NCBI GenBank assembly: GCA_023393915.1
Contig: JAEXBS010000011.1
Span: forward strand, 1 to 5,801
Direction: 5' to 3'
Source of the DNA: Bacteroidota bacterium
GTDB taxonomy: Bacteria > Bacteroidota > Bacteroidia > Flavobacteriales > Weeksellaceae
Length of the DNA stretch: 5,801 nucleotides
Shown here: piece after piece, positions 1 through 4,723 of the stretch
How the letters are laid out: every line of letters starts with the position of its first letter
Numbering within the stretch: position 1 is the stretch's first letter
Notes under the pieces: generated by a model
The model's input: the letters and a program-made list of their open reading frames with translations, nothing else
What the model was told of the DNA's origin: nothing
Database searches by the model: none
Program-made: the position numbers and the translations under genes

Positions 1-127
1 GAGGTGGCACCGCTCGCCGCAGCCCCAGCGACCGAACGTTAGTGAGCGAGTGGGCGAGGAAGCGGAAGAGAGCAGGTATTGATTTGAGCACTTACGCGTA
101 GCGGTTAAAAAATGAGCGCGTCGTTTA
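1..127. repeat. Terminal direct repeat, left copy (circular-assembly overlap)
   Basis: These 127 bases are identical to 5675-5801 at the other end of the window. An exact repeat of exactly this length at both ends is the usual sign of a circular molecule assembled with a 127-base k-mer, so the true circle is about 5,674 bp. It is not likely to be a biological repeat. Everything here occurs once in the real plasmid and joins directly to 5314-5674. Confidence 0.95.
11..75 (+). other. ssi / primosome assembly site-like element (ColE1 type)
   Basis: This GC-rich stretch closely resembles, from memory, the block in ColE1, pMB1 and p15A plasmids that lies beside the SapI site of pBR322 and contains a primosome assembly (factor Y / PriA) site. 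It shows the AAGCGG hexamer (60-65) typical of PriA-dependent sites. Inverted arms CTCGCC (13-18) and GGCGAG (53-58) can fold it into a hairpin on single-stranded DNA. The inferred role is a priming site for the lagging strand near the origin. No ColE1 RNA I/RNA II region was seen, so the block appears separated from its usual replicon. Similarity was recalled, not aligned. Confidence 0.55.
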
Positions 128-179
128 TTAGGTTTGTTGTCTTAACGTAACGTGATCTGTCCTCTTGGTTTAAGCAGAG

Positions 180-188
180 TTATCCACA
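180..188 (+). promoter_or_regulatory. DnaA box, perfect
   Basis: TTATCCACA matches the E. coli R1-type DnaA box exactly. It sits 17 bases before the AT-rich repeats, the usual arrangement for loading DnaA/DnaB at an iteron origin. Confidence 0.85.
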
Positions 189-205
189 GATTTTGGGGGT
201 AAATT

Positions 206-247
206 CCTTTTTAAATCCTTTTTATCTTTTTTTTTAAAACCTTTTTA
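206..247 (+). repeat. AT-rich unwinding region with three CCTTTTTA repeats
   Basis: CCTTTTTA occurs at 206-213, 217-224 and 240-247, separated by A/T-rich sequence. Position between a DnaA box and the iterons, low GC content and short direct repeats are the signature of a DNA unwinding element. The role is inferred from layout. Confidence 0.65.
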
Positions 248-283
248 GTCGCTAGAAATTCTTTTGAATCATCAAGTTACAGC

Positions 284-325
284 GTTAAAAGTAACTTTTT
301 TCGGGTTAAAAGTAACTTTTTTCGG
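284..325 (+). repeat. Two tandem 21-bp iterons
   Basis: Two identical 21-base units (284-304 and 305-325) stand head to tail. Each begins GTTAAAAGTAAC and ends in six T and CGG. The 21-base period is two helical turns, as expected for initiator binding on one face of the DNA. The core AAAGTAAC lies at 288-295 and 309-316 and recurs at 342-349. Only two full iterons is a small number for this class. Confidence 0.85.
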
Positions 326-328
326 GCA

Positions 329-337
329 ATATCCACA
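329..337 (+). promoter_or_regulatory. DnaA box, one mismatch
   Basis: ATATCCACA differs from TTATCCACA at the first base only. It lies just after the second iteron and is a plausible second DnaA contact at the origin. Confidence 0.5.
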
Positions 338-341
338 GGCA

Positions 342-426
342 AAAGTAACAGCAACAAGCAATGTTACTTTACTTGTGCGATAACATCGTTTATCTTCGTT
401 ACAGTTGCCCGATACCTGTTACTTTT
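342..426 (+). promoter_or_regulatory. Rep operator region: iteron cores in direct and inverted orientation
   Basis: The iteron core AAAGTAAC (342-349) faces its reverse complement GTTACTTT (363-370) across 13 bases. Another inverted copy, GTTACTTTT, lies at 418-426, close to the rep start. In Rep_3 plasmids such as pPS10, pSC101 and R6K, inverted half-sites near the rep promoter bind Rep dimers and repress transcription. The promoter probably lies within this stretch, but no convincing -35/-10 pair was found. Confidence 0.6.
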
Positions 427-458
427 CCAAGTGCCAGTTGACCTATTTAGGCGGAGAG

Positions 459-1208
459 ATGAAAGGGAAAAAAACTGAATCCATTACCATGACCTTGAAC
501 CTGCGCGGGAAAAATATCGTGATGAGCAATGCCATTACGAGAGCAGCGCAAAGCCTGTCACTGGCTGAAAAACGCATCATTTTTGCTGCAATAGCCAAAA
601 TGGGCGGACAGTACACCCCGATTAAAATCACGGCTGAAGAATACGCCAATACATTTGGAATGCCTTTAAAACAAGCGTATTCACAATTAAAAATCGCTGC
701 TGACAATTTTTTTAACCGCTACATTAGCTTCAGAATAAACGAAGTAAGCGAAACAGATGTTGATGTCTGGAAAATCAGATGGTTAGGTGCTTATAAATAC
801 AATGAAGGTGAAGCGCACGTTGTTTTGAGCTTCACACCACAGGTCACCCCCTATCTATGCGAACTGGAAGAAAATTTCACTAAATACCAGCTATCTCAGG
901 CTTGCGGACTGCGCTCTGTTCACTCATGGCGGTTGCTTGAATTATTCGAGCAAATGAATACCCACAAAGACAATAACGGATGGTTATCTATATCGCTGGA
1001 TGATTTTCATCACGCAATGGAATCTCCTGAAAGTTATAAAAAAACCTTTGGATTACTCAGAGAAAGGGTGATAGAACCTGCCGTAAAAGAGTTGACCGAA
1101 AAAGATAATTGGATAATCCAGTGGAAGCCATTAAAAAGAGGCAAAAAAGTCGTTCGTCTTGAATTCTGGTTTCAAAAAGATGAGCAATCAAAGATTATAA
1201 AAAATTGA
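459..1208 (+). CDS. rep: Rep_3-family (RepB/Pi-type) plasmid replication initiator
   Basis: This 249-residue protein has the two winged-helix layout of the Rep_3 family (PF01051), to which R6K Pi, pSC101 RepA and pPS10 RepA belong. The N-terminal domain opens with the family-like SNAITRAAQSLSLAEKRIIF (about 23-42). The C-terminal, iteron-reading domain ends in the typical run from LRERVIEPAVKEL through GKKVVRLEFWF (about 200-238). Its role is to bind the iterons at 284-325, melt the origin with DnaA and repress its own gene. ATG 459 was chosen because AGGCGGAG stands just before it. An in-frame TTG at 405 would run through the operator, and ATG 489 lacks a Shine-Dalgarno sequence. Family assignment is firm; the incompatibility group is not known. 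Confidence 0.93.
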   Translation: MKGKKTESITMTLNLRGKNIVMSNAITRAAQSLSLAEKRIIFAAIAKMGGQYTPIKITAEEYANTFGMPLKQAYSQLKIAADNFFNRYISFRINEVSETDVDVWKIRWLGAYKYNEGEAHVVLSFTPQVTPYLCELEENFTKYQLSQACGLRSVHSWRLLELFEQMNTHKDNNGWLSISLDDFHHAMESPESYKKTFGLLRERVIEPAVKELTEKDNWIIQWKPLKRGKKVVRLEFWFQKDEQSKIIKN

Positions 1209-1224
1209 TATTTAATCGGCGCGA

Positions 1225-1251
1225 TTTGCCAGAGGTTGCAACTCTGACAAA
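1225..1251. other. Hairpin downstream of rep
   Basis: TTTG-c-CAGAG (1225-1234) can pair with CTCTG-a-CAAA (1242-1251) across a seven-base loop, with one mismatch in the stem. There is no T-run after it, so it is a poor intrinsic terminator. It could slow or process transcript passing from rep into the HTH gene. Confidence 0.35.
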
Positions 1252-1284
1252 CCGCTAATCACAACAACCTGGCTAGAGGTTATT

Positions 1285-1497
1285 ATGACTAAGCATGATG
1301 CTATACGCATTTCTCAACTTCATCAAATCTTTTACGACGATGAAGGATTAATCGATGCGGAAAAGAGCGTGACCATTTTATACAGCATAGGATTTACTAT
1401 TGATGAAATAGCTTATTTTAGAAATACAACACCGGGAACAGTTCAGGGGCAGTTATTTAATGCAAGAGCTAAAGTTGTGCTTCAGCTTCATCGTTAA
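1285..1497 (+). CDS. Small orphan HTH protein (LuxR/sigma region 4-like)
   Basis: This 70-residue protein is little more than a DNA-binding domain. Residues about 36-63 (GFTIDEIAYF followed by TTPGTVQGQLFNARAKV) match the LuxR/GerE and sigma-region-4 helix-turn-helix pattern: G-T-x-x-E-I-A, a turn, then G-T-V and A-R-x-K. No receiver, autoinducer or sigma-core domain is attached. A good Shine-Dalgarno sequence (AGAGG, 1275-1279) precedes ATG 1285. It lies 76 bases after rep and about 170 bases before the T4SS-like operon, so it is a candidate regulator of that operon through the dyad at 1614-1646. The target is inferred from position only. It could instead control rep or act on host genes. 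Confidence 0.7.
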   Translation: MTKHDAIRISQLHQIFYDDEGLIDAEKSVTILYSIGFTIDEIAYFRNTTPGTVQGQLFNARAKVVLQLHR

Positions 1498-1604
1498 GAC
1501 CGATGATCTTATTGAGATTGCTTTTGAACATAAAAGAGATTCGTTTTGGATTTGAAGCGGATTAATTGCAAAAAATAGCATAATGCAATAGGTGTTTTTT
1601 TTAG

Positions 1605-1646
1605 TTGACAAAAATTACAATTGCTGATTGCATCAGCAATTGTAAT
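1605..1646 (+). promoter_or_regulatory. Candidate promoter and long dyad operator upstream of the eex-virB6-virB5 operon
   Basis: A consensus -35 hexamer TTGACA (1605-1610) is followed by a perfect inverted repeat: ATTACAATTGCTGAT (1614-1628), TGC, then ATCAGCAATTGTAAT (1632-1646). A -10 placed 17 bases after the -35 would fall in the centre of the dyad at TTGCAT (1628-1633), a poor match, so the promoter may need an activator or the true -10 may lie elsewhere. The symmetric arms suggest a dimer-binding operator. In RNA the same arms make a strong hairpin in the leader, ending 20 bases before the eexN start codon. A looser ATTGCA/TGCAAT pair lies upstream at 1565-1589. Confidence 0.6.
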
Positions 1647-1666
1647 GTCCATACGAGGAATCAAAG

Positions 1667-1930
1667 ATGAAAAAAATTTGTACACTCTTGATATCTATTT
1701 TTATTCTTTCCGCATGTGGTGAAGATACAAAATCATCAGATTGGTGGCTAAATCATCCCAAAGAAGCAACGGAGAAATATAAGGAGTGTAAAAAGTCAGG
1801 GGAAGACTCTGTTAATTGTCAAAATGTTAAAAAAGTTGCCGGAATTATTGGTAGAACCTATGGGCCTATGCTTGAAATACTTAAGGCTGAGTCAGCTGAA
1901 TATGATAAGCAACATGGATTGAACAGGTGA
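1667..1930 (+). CDS. eexN: EexN-family entry-exclusion lipoprotein
   Basis: This 87-residue lipoprotein precursor has a basic N-terminus, a hydrophobic core and a lipobox LSAC with the lipidated cysteine at residue 17. The mature part carries the pattern seen in Eex proteins of P-type conjugative plasmids such as pKM101: S-x-x-W-W-x-x-H-P-x-E-A (about 23-34), then cysteines at 41 and 51 with N-C-Q-N. Eex proteins sit at the envelope of a plasmid-bearing cell and block entry of DNA from a donor with the same transfer system. GAGG (1655-1658) precedes ATG 1667. It is the first gene of the operon, four bases before the virB6 homologue. Family assignment is by pattern; acidic residues after the lipid cysteine leave inner- or outer-membrane sorting open. 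Confidence 0.82.
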   Translation: MKKICTLLISIFILSACGEDTKSSDWWLNHPKEATEKYKECKKSGEDSVNCQNVKKVAGIIGRTYGPMLEILKAESAEYDKQHGLNR

Positions 1931-1934
1931 TAAC

Positions 1935-2933
1935 ATGTCTGGTTTCTTTGAAAAGTTTAATAGCGAAGTTGTTAGTAAAATCGAAGAGATGACCAAACCA
2001 CTTCAAAGTCAATTAGGCCAAGATATGTTATCTCTTCTAAGTGCAGGTATTAGCGTTTATATCCTCTGGGTTGGCTATCAAATATTGGCAGGGAAACGCC
2101 AAACCCCATTACAAGATCTCGTTTGGGACCTATCAAAATTTGCCATTATTTTAACATTCGTAAGCAATGCTGATGGCTATCTGACGGCAGCAATGGATGC
2201 TATTAAATCTATGAAGGATGGGTTCCTTGGTAAACCTGTATGGGCAACGCTAGATACCATGTGGAGTACAACTCAGCTTTTGGCAGACAAAGTTTATGCT
2301 ATGGATCAATCCAAATATGTGTCAGTTGAGGGTGGGATCGGTTCAATGTTGGTTTGGGGAGGAAGCATCCTGATTATGTCTGTAGCGGCTGTTATTTACA
2401 TGCTTGCCGATGTAACAATGCAGTTAGCTATTCTTGTAGCTCCGATATTTATCGGTTGTCATATGTTTGGATTCACCAGAGTAATGTTTAATAACTGGCT
2501 TGGTATATTATTTTCTAGTGTATTTACTGTTATTTTTGCAGGAGTTCTCGTCAAAATTGGTACTGAGTTTCAAACTGATATGCTTAGTCAGATATCGAGA
2601 GATGCTAACTCAACAAATATTTTAACAATGGGCGCAATGGCATTTGTAATTGGAGTTCTGATTGCTGTCTTTGTCTGGAAATCATCGAGTTTCGCGCAGC
2701 AGCTTGCTGGTGCAGGTGTCGAAGGTACTCTTCAGGGAATGGCTCTTTTAGGGATTGGGGCTGCTGGGATGGCCGTAGAGAAAACGAGAAACCAAATGAA
2801 ACGGGGAACGCAAACAGCCGCCGAATGGGCAGGTGAAAAAGTGGAGCAGAAACGGGCTTCAACAGGCGCATTGGGAATGGAAGCAAGAAGACGAGCATCC
2901 CTGGAAAAAGCACGTGCGAGGAGTTCAGCATGA
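1935..2933 (+). CDS. virB6: VirB6-family type IV secretion inner-membrane channel protein
   Basis: This 332-residue polytopic protein has hydrophobic segments near residues 32-52, 66-80, 136-158, 162-180, 188-208 and 228-248. The conserved VirB6 core is clear at about 163-200: QLAILVAPIFIGC, then a short turn, then FNNWLGILFSSVF. VirB6 forms part of the inner-membrane translocation channel that DNA contacts after VirB11. The family is related to TrbL and to pKM101 TraD. A basic, alanine-rich tail (about 284-332) is probably cytoplasmic. AGG (1925-1927) inside the eexN stop region serves as Shine-Dalgarno for ATG 1935, so translation is coupled. No other channel or ATPase gene is present on the plasmid. 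Confidence 0.9.
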   Translation: MSGFFEKFNSEVVSKIEEMTKPLQSQLGQDMLSLLSAGISVYILWVGYQILAGKRQTPLQDLVWDLSKFAIILTFVSNADGYLTAAMDAIKSMKDGFLGKPVWATLDTMWSTTQLLADKVYAMDQSKYVSVEGGIGSMLVWGGSILIMSVAAVIYMLADVTMQLAILVAPIFIGCHMFGFTRVMFNNWLGILFSSVFTVIFAGVLVKIGTEFQTDMLSQISRDANSTNILTMGAMAFVIGVLIAVFVWKSSSFAQQLAGAGVEGTLQGMALLGIGAAGMAVEKTRNQMKRGTQTAAEWAGEKVEQKRASTGALGMEARRRASLEKARARSSA

Positions 2934-3643
2934 ACAAAAAACTAATTTTTTCAGTACTTTTGTGCTTATTTTCATTTGGTTCTGTCGCAGGTATTCCGGT
3001 TGCTATTGATGCCAGTCCGGAATGGGCCATTGAAGCCACAAGATGGACAGAACGACTCAAACAATGGTCTGAAACAGCGCGGCATTATCAAAGTCAGATT
3101 CAGGCATATAAAGACCAGTTAGCCACGGCAACAGGTATAAGGAATATTGCGGCATTCACAAATGAACTAAGTAACCTGCAATCAGAGTTGGCAAACATTT
3201 ATAAGCAGGGGAACAGTTATATTTCTGATTTTACCAGTAATCCCGAAGGTGCATTAAGCAGCCAGGCTAAAAATCTGTTCAGTAAGTATGGAGCGTTTGA
3301 TATGTGTAATACAGGCATTGAAAGTTCTGATAACCTTTGTAAGGCCAGAATAGTTTCAACGGCCGCCAGCATTGAACAGGGAAATGAGATAAATAAGCAG
3401 CTATCAAGTGCAATGTCTCAGATTCAGAGTTTAAGTAGCCGAATTGAGTCTTCAAAGGATATGAAGGAATCCCAGGATTTAGCTAACGCATTACAGGCTC
3501 AGTCGTTAAAAATACAGGCAATTAAAATGCAGTATGATGTATGGGATAGTAAAAACAGGGCTGATGCGGAAATGTTGAAAGAACAAAAGTATGCAGAGTA
3601 TCGTTTACGTCAGAAAAATGCCAAAATACCGAGTTTCGAATGA
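2930..3643 (+). CDS. virB5: VirB5-family T4SS minor pilin / pilus-tip protein
   Basis: This 237-residue exported protein has a signal peptide of about 20 residues ending SVA before G-I-P-V, which is the usual mature start of VirB5/TraC proteins. The rest is mostly helical and Q/K/S-rich with heptad-like stretches, as in the three-helix core of pKM101 TraC, and lacks membrane segments. VirB5 caps the conjugative pilus and contributes to recognition of the recipient. ATG 2930 overlaps the virB6 stop by four bases (ATGA), and GAGGAG (2918-2923) is a strong ribosome site. In pKM101 the order is virB5, eex, virB6; here it is eex, virB6, virB5. Two cysteines in the middle (C-N-T-G and L-C-K-A) may form a disulphide. 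Confidence 0.85.
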   Translation: MNKKLIFSVLLCLFSFGSVAGIPVAIDASPEWAIEATRWTERLKQWSETARHYQSQIQAYKDQLATATGIRNIAAFTNELSNLQSELANIYKQGNSYISDFTSNPEGALSSQAKNLFSKYGAFDMCNTGIESSDNLCKARIVSTAASIEQGNEINKQLSSAMSQIQSLSSRIESSKDMKESQDLANALQAQSLKIQAIKMQYDVWDSKNRADAEMLKEQKYAEYRLRQKNAKIPSFE

Positions 3644-3644
3644 T

Positions 3645-3947
3645 ATGATAAAGCTAAATAAGCTAAAAGAATGGGTAGATAATCATTGGTCTAGATTGAA
3701 TAGTACCGGTTCTACACCGCCGCCACTGTTAATATCTCTACCAATAATAGTTATTGTTTTAAGTATGGAGCTTACGTTAAAGCTGGTTAATGCTTTTATG
3801 TATTATGGCACATTGCAATTTATCACTGATAGAATTGAAAAGAGGTTTGTTCCCAGCGGTGGTATAAAAGAAAGACTCCTTTTTACGTTGAAGCTGTTTT
3901 GTATTTTACTTCTGTTATTAATCGTAATGCGATTTACGATGAGATAA
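3645..3947 (+). CDS. Unknown two-helix membrane protein, last gene of T4SS-like operon
   Basis: This is a 100-residue protein I do not recognise. It has an amphipathic basic start, a proline knot (P25-P27), a first hydrophobic helix about 28-48 containing E42 and K46, a polar middle (about 58-77) and a second very hydrophobic helix about 79-97 ending R-F-T-M-R. ATG 3645 comes one base after the virB5 stop and has only a weak GAG upstream, so translation is probably coupled. An earlier in-frame ATG at 3591 would overlap virB5 by 53 bases and has no better ribosome site. The tight linkage argues that it works with VirB5, VirB6 or EexN. A second exclusion component, a chaperone for VirB6 or an immunity-type protein are all possible. 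Confidence 0.7.
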   Translation: MIKLNKLKEWVDNHWSRLNSTGSTPPPLLISLPIIVIVLSMELTLKLVNAFMYYGTLQFITDRIEKRFVPSGGIKERLLFTLKLFCILLLLLIVMRFTMR

Positions 3948-3952
3948 CAGCT

Positions 3953-3981
3953 AGGGCCATCTATTTGATGGCCTTGATTTT
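3953..3981 (+). terminator. Intrinsic terminator of the eex-virB6-virB5 operon
   Basis: GGCCATC (3955-3961) and GATGGCC (3967-3973) form a perfect seven-base stem with a five-base loop, extendable by a G-T and an A-T pair. A T-rich tail, TTGATTTT, follows. It begins six bases after the stop codon of the membrane-protein gene and touches the 3' end of the convergent mobC-like gene. No matching T-run follows it on the minus strand, so it should act mainly in the plus direction. Confidence 0.8.
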
Positions 3982-4483
3982 AACCAAATCTGTTAACAAC
4001 ACTCTTGGTTAACGTTTCAAGTTTTGAATCAATTTGCTTACACAGTTCAATCACTTCAATAACGTCTTTTCTGAAATCTGGATCGTTAACCGTGCAGAAT
4101 CTTTCACCTTTTATGATAAAATGAATGTTGCGACCAACACGATCTACAGCAGTTGATAGTTTTTTAAGTTCCTTAACTTCATCAGGGTAAAGACAGACTT
4201 CATTCTTTAACAAAGACTGACGTACACGAATAGCAATTTCTCTGCTCATGCTCATGCCGTGAAGGACAGCATTACGTTTAACAAGTTCTATTTCATGAGG
4301 GTAGAGATAAGTGAAAACTGGTTTTGCAGCCTCATTCTTAACAGGAATAGATACTGGCTTTGTTGGTACATCAAGAACTTTCATTTTTGCGAATACATTT
4401 ACACTATCAACTCCATATGAAGCTGCATTTACTCTCGCAAGTTCATATTCATCATCATTTAATCTAAAACATACATTTTTCAT
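3980..4483 (-). CDS. MobC-like relaxosome accessory protein with tandem ribbon-helix-helix domains
   Basis: This 167-residue DNA-binding protein contains two related ribbon-helix-helix-like units, about residues 2-38 (VCFRLNDDEYELARVNAASY) and 55-92 (VFTYLYPHEIELVKRNAVLH). A C-terminal segment with D-R-V-G-R-N-I-H (about 114-121) recalls the V-G-x-N-x-N-Q motif of the MobC family (PF05713). Such proteins bind oriT, bend it and help the relaxase reach nic. The oriT-like dyad lies just upstream (4531-4582), as in MOBP plasmids. ATG 4483 follows GGTGA on the minus strand. An in-frame TTG at 4558 would lie inside the oriT palindrome and downstream of no ribosome site, so it was rejected. IncX 'DNA distortion' proteins are a possible closer relative, not verified. 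No relaxase gene accompanies it. Confidence 0.75.
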   Translation of the reverse strand: MKNVCFRLNDDEYELARVNAASYGVDSVNVFAKMKVLDVPTKPVSIPVKNEAAKPVFTYLYPHEIELVKRNAVLHGMSMSREIAIRVRQSLLKNEVCLYPDEVKELKKLSTAVDRVGRNIHFIIKGERFCTVNDPDFRKDVIEVIELCKQIDSKLETLTKSVVNRFG

Positions 4484-4515
4484 TCTTTCACCATAGAGCC
4501 TGCGGCAGGCACAGG

Positions 4516-4532
4516 CAAAAACATCGTTTTTG
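4516..4532. other. Small hairpin in the mobC-like leader
   Basis: CAAAAAC (4516-4522) and GTTTTTG (4526-4532) are inverted around three bases. The site lies between the likely mobC transcription start and its ATG, next to the oriT dyad. It could be a leader hairpin or an extra protein-binding site; its function is not shown. Confidence 0.35.
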
Positions 4533-4590
4533 GACAATCTACTGAAAATTGCATGCAATTTCTAGTGGATTGTCTATCCTGCATTGGTTC
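4531..4590. other. oriT: oriT with MOBP-type nic site
   Basis: A 46-base imperfect palindrome spans 4531-4576. Its arms are GGACAATCTACT (4532-4543) and TAGTGGATTGTC (4563-4574), and its perfect centre is AAATTGCATGCAATTT (4546-4561). It ends against TATCCTGC (4575-4582). The RP4 nic region also reads TATCCTG followed by C, and R64 has CATCCTG, with the relaxase-binding inverted repeat immediately beside nic. By analogy the cut would fall between 4581 and 4582. The divergent mobC-like gene next to it fits the MOBP layout. The relaxase must come from another plasmid. Confidence 0.75.
4548..4576 (-). promoter_or_regulatory. Promoter of the mobC-like gene, embedded in oriT
   Basis: On the minus strand, TAGACA (4576-4571, five of six to consensus) is separated by 17 bases from TGCAAT (4553-4548, four of six). 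Both hexamers lie inside the oriT palindrome, so relaxosome proteins bound there would cover the promoter, suggesting autoregulation. The predicted leader is about 58 bases. Confidence 0.55.
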
Positions 4591-4673
4591 TTTGCAGCCT
4601 TTAAGTAATTCCTCTCTAATTTTGGGGGTCTCCAAGCTTTAGTTTCTGCTCAAATGTTCCATTGAGGGCACGT

Positions 4674-4708
4674 TTGACAAAAACAACACTGTAACTATAA
4701 TTAGTTAC
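4674..4708 (+). promoter_or_regulatory. hicAB promoter with dyad operator over the -10
   Basis: TTGACA (4674-4679) and TATAAT (4696-4701), both perfect, are separated by 16 bases. The inverted repeat GTAACTA (4691-4697), TAAT, TAGTTAC (4702-4708) straddles the -10. A dimeric ribbon-helix-helix repressor such as HicB bound there would block RNA polymerase, which is the usual autoregulation of toxin-antitoxin operons. Confidence 0.8.
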
Positions 4709-4723
4709 AAACAAGGGGAGCGT

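Larger units (their letters stand above)
128..458. other. Theta replication origin (iteron type), gene-free
   Basis: This non-coding stretch before rep has the ordered parts of an iteron origin. They are a perfect DnaA box (180-188), an AT-rich tract with three CCTTTTTA repeats (206-247), two identical 21-bp iterons (284-325), a one-mismatch DnaA box (329-337) and further iteron cores in direct and inverted orientation running into the rep leader. Rep_3 initiators bind such iterons as monomers to open the origin, and bind inverted half-sites as dimers to repress rep. The incompatibility group was not recognised. Confidence 0.85.

Noticed and set aside
190..200. ATTTTGGGGGT shared with 4619-4629
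   Set aside because: An 11-base match between two places in a 5.7-kb plasmid is expected by chance a few times; no flanking similarity is seen.
405..458. Upstream TTG start for rep
   Set aside because: It would place 18 codons through an inverted iteron core and lacks a ribosome site; ATG 459 has AGGCGGAG upstream.
443..706. Minus-strand frame opposite rep
   Set aside because: It is antisense to the well-supported initiator gene, with no ribosome site or family match.
2605..3060. Minus-strand frame of 151 codons opposite the virB6/virB5 junction
   Set aside because: It lies antisense to two well-supported coupled genes; its composition (Q, L, R, S-rich) is typical of a reverse-frame shadow.
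4311..4496. Plus-strand frame opposite the mobC-like gene
   Set aside because: It is antisense to a better-supported gene, and its F/T/S-rich product is typical of a shadow frame.
4484..4558. Upstream TTG start for the mobC-like gene
   Set aside because: The codon lies in the centre of the oriT palindrome, upstream of the predicted transcription start, and the added residues do not fit the ribbon-helix-helix start.
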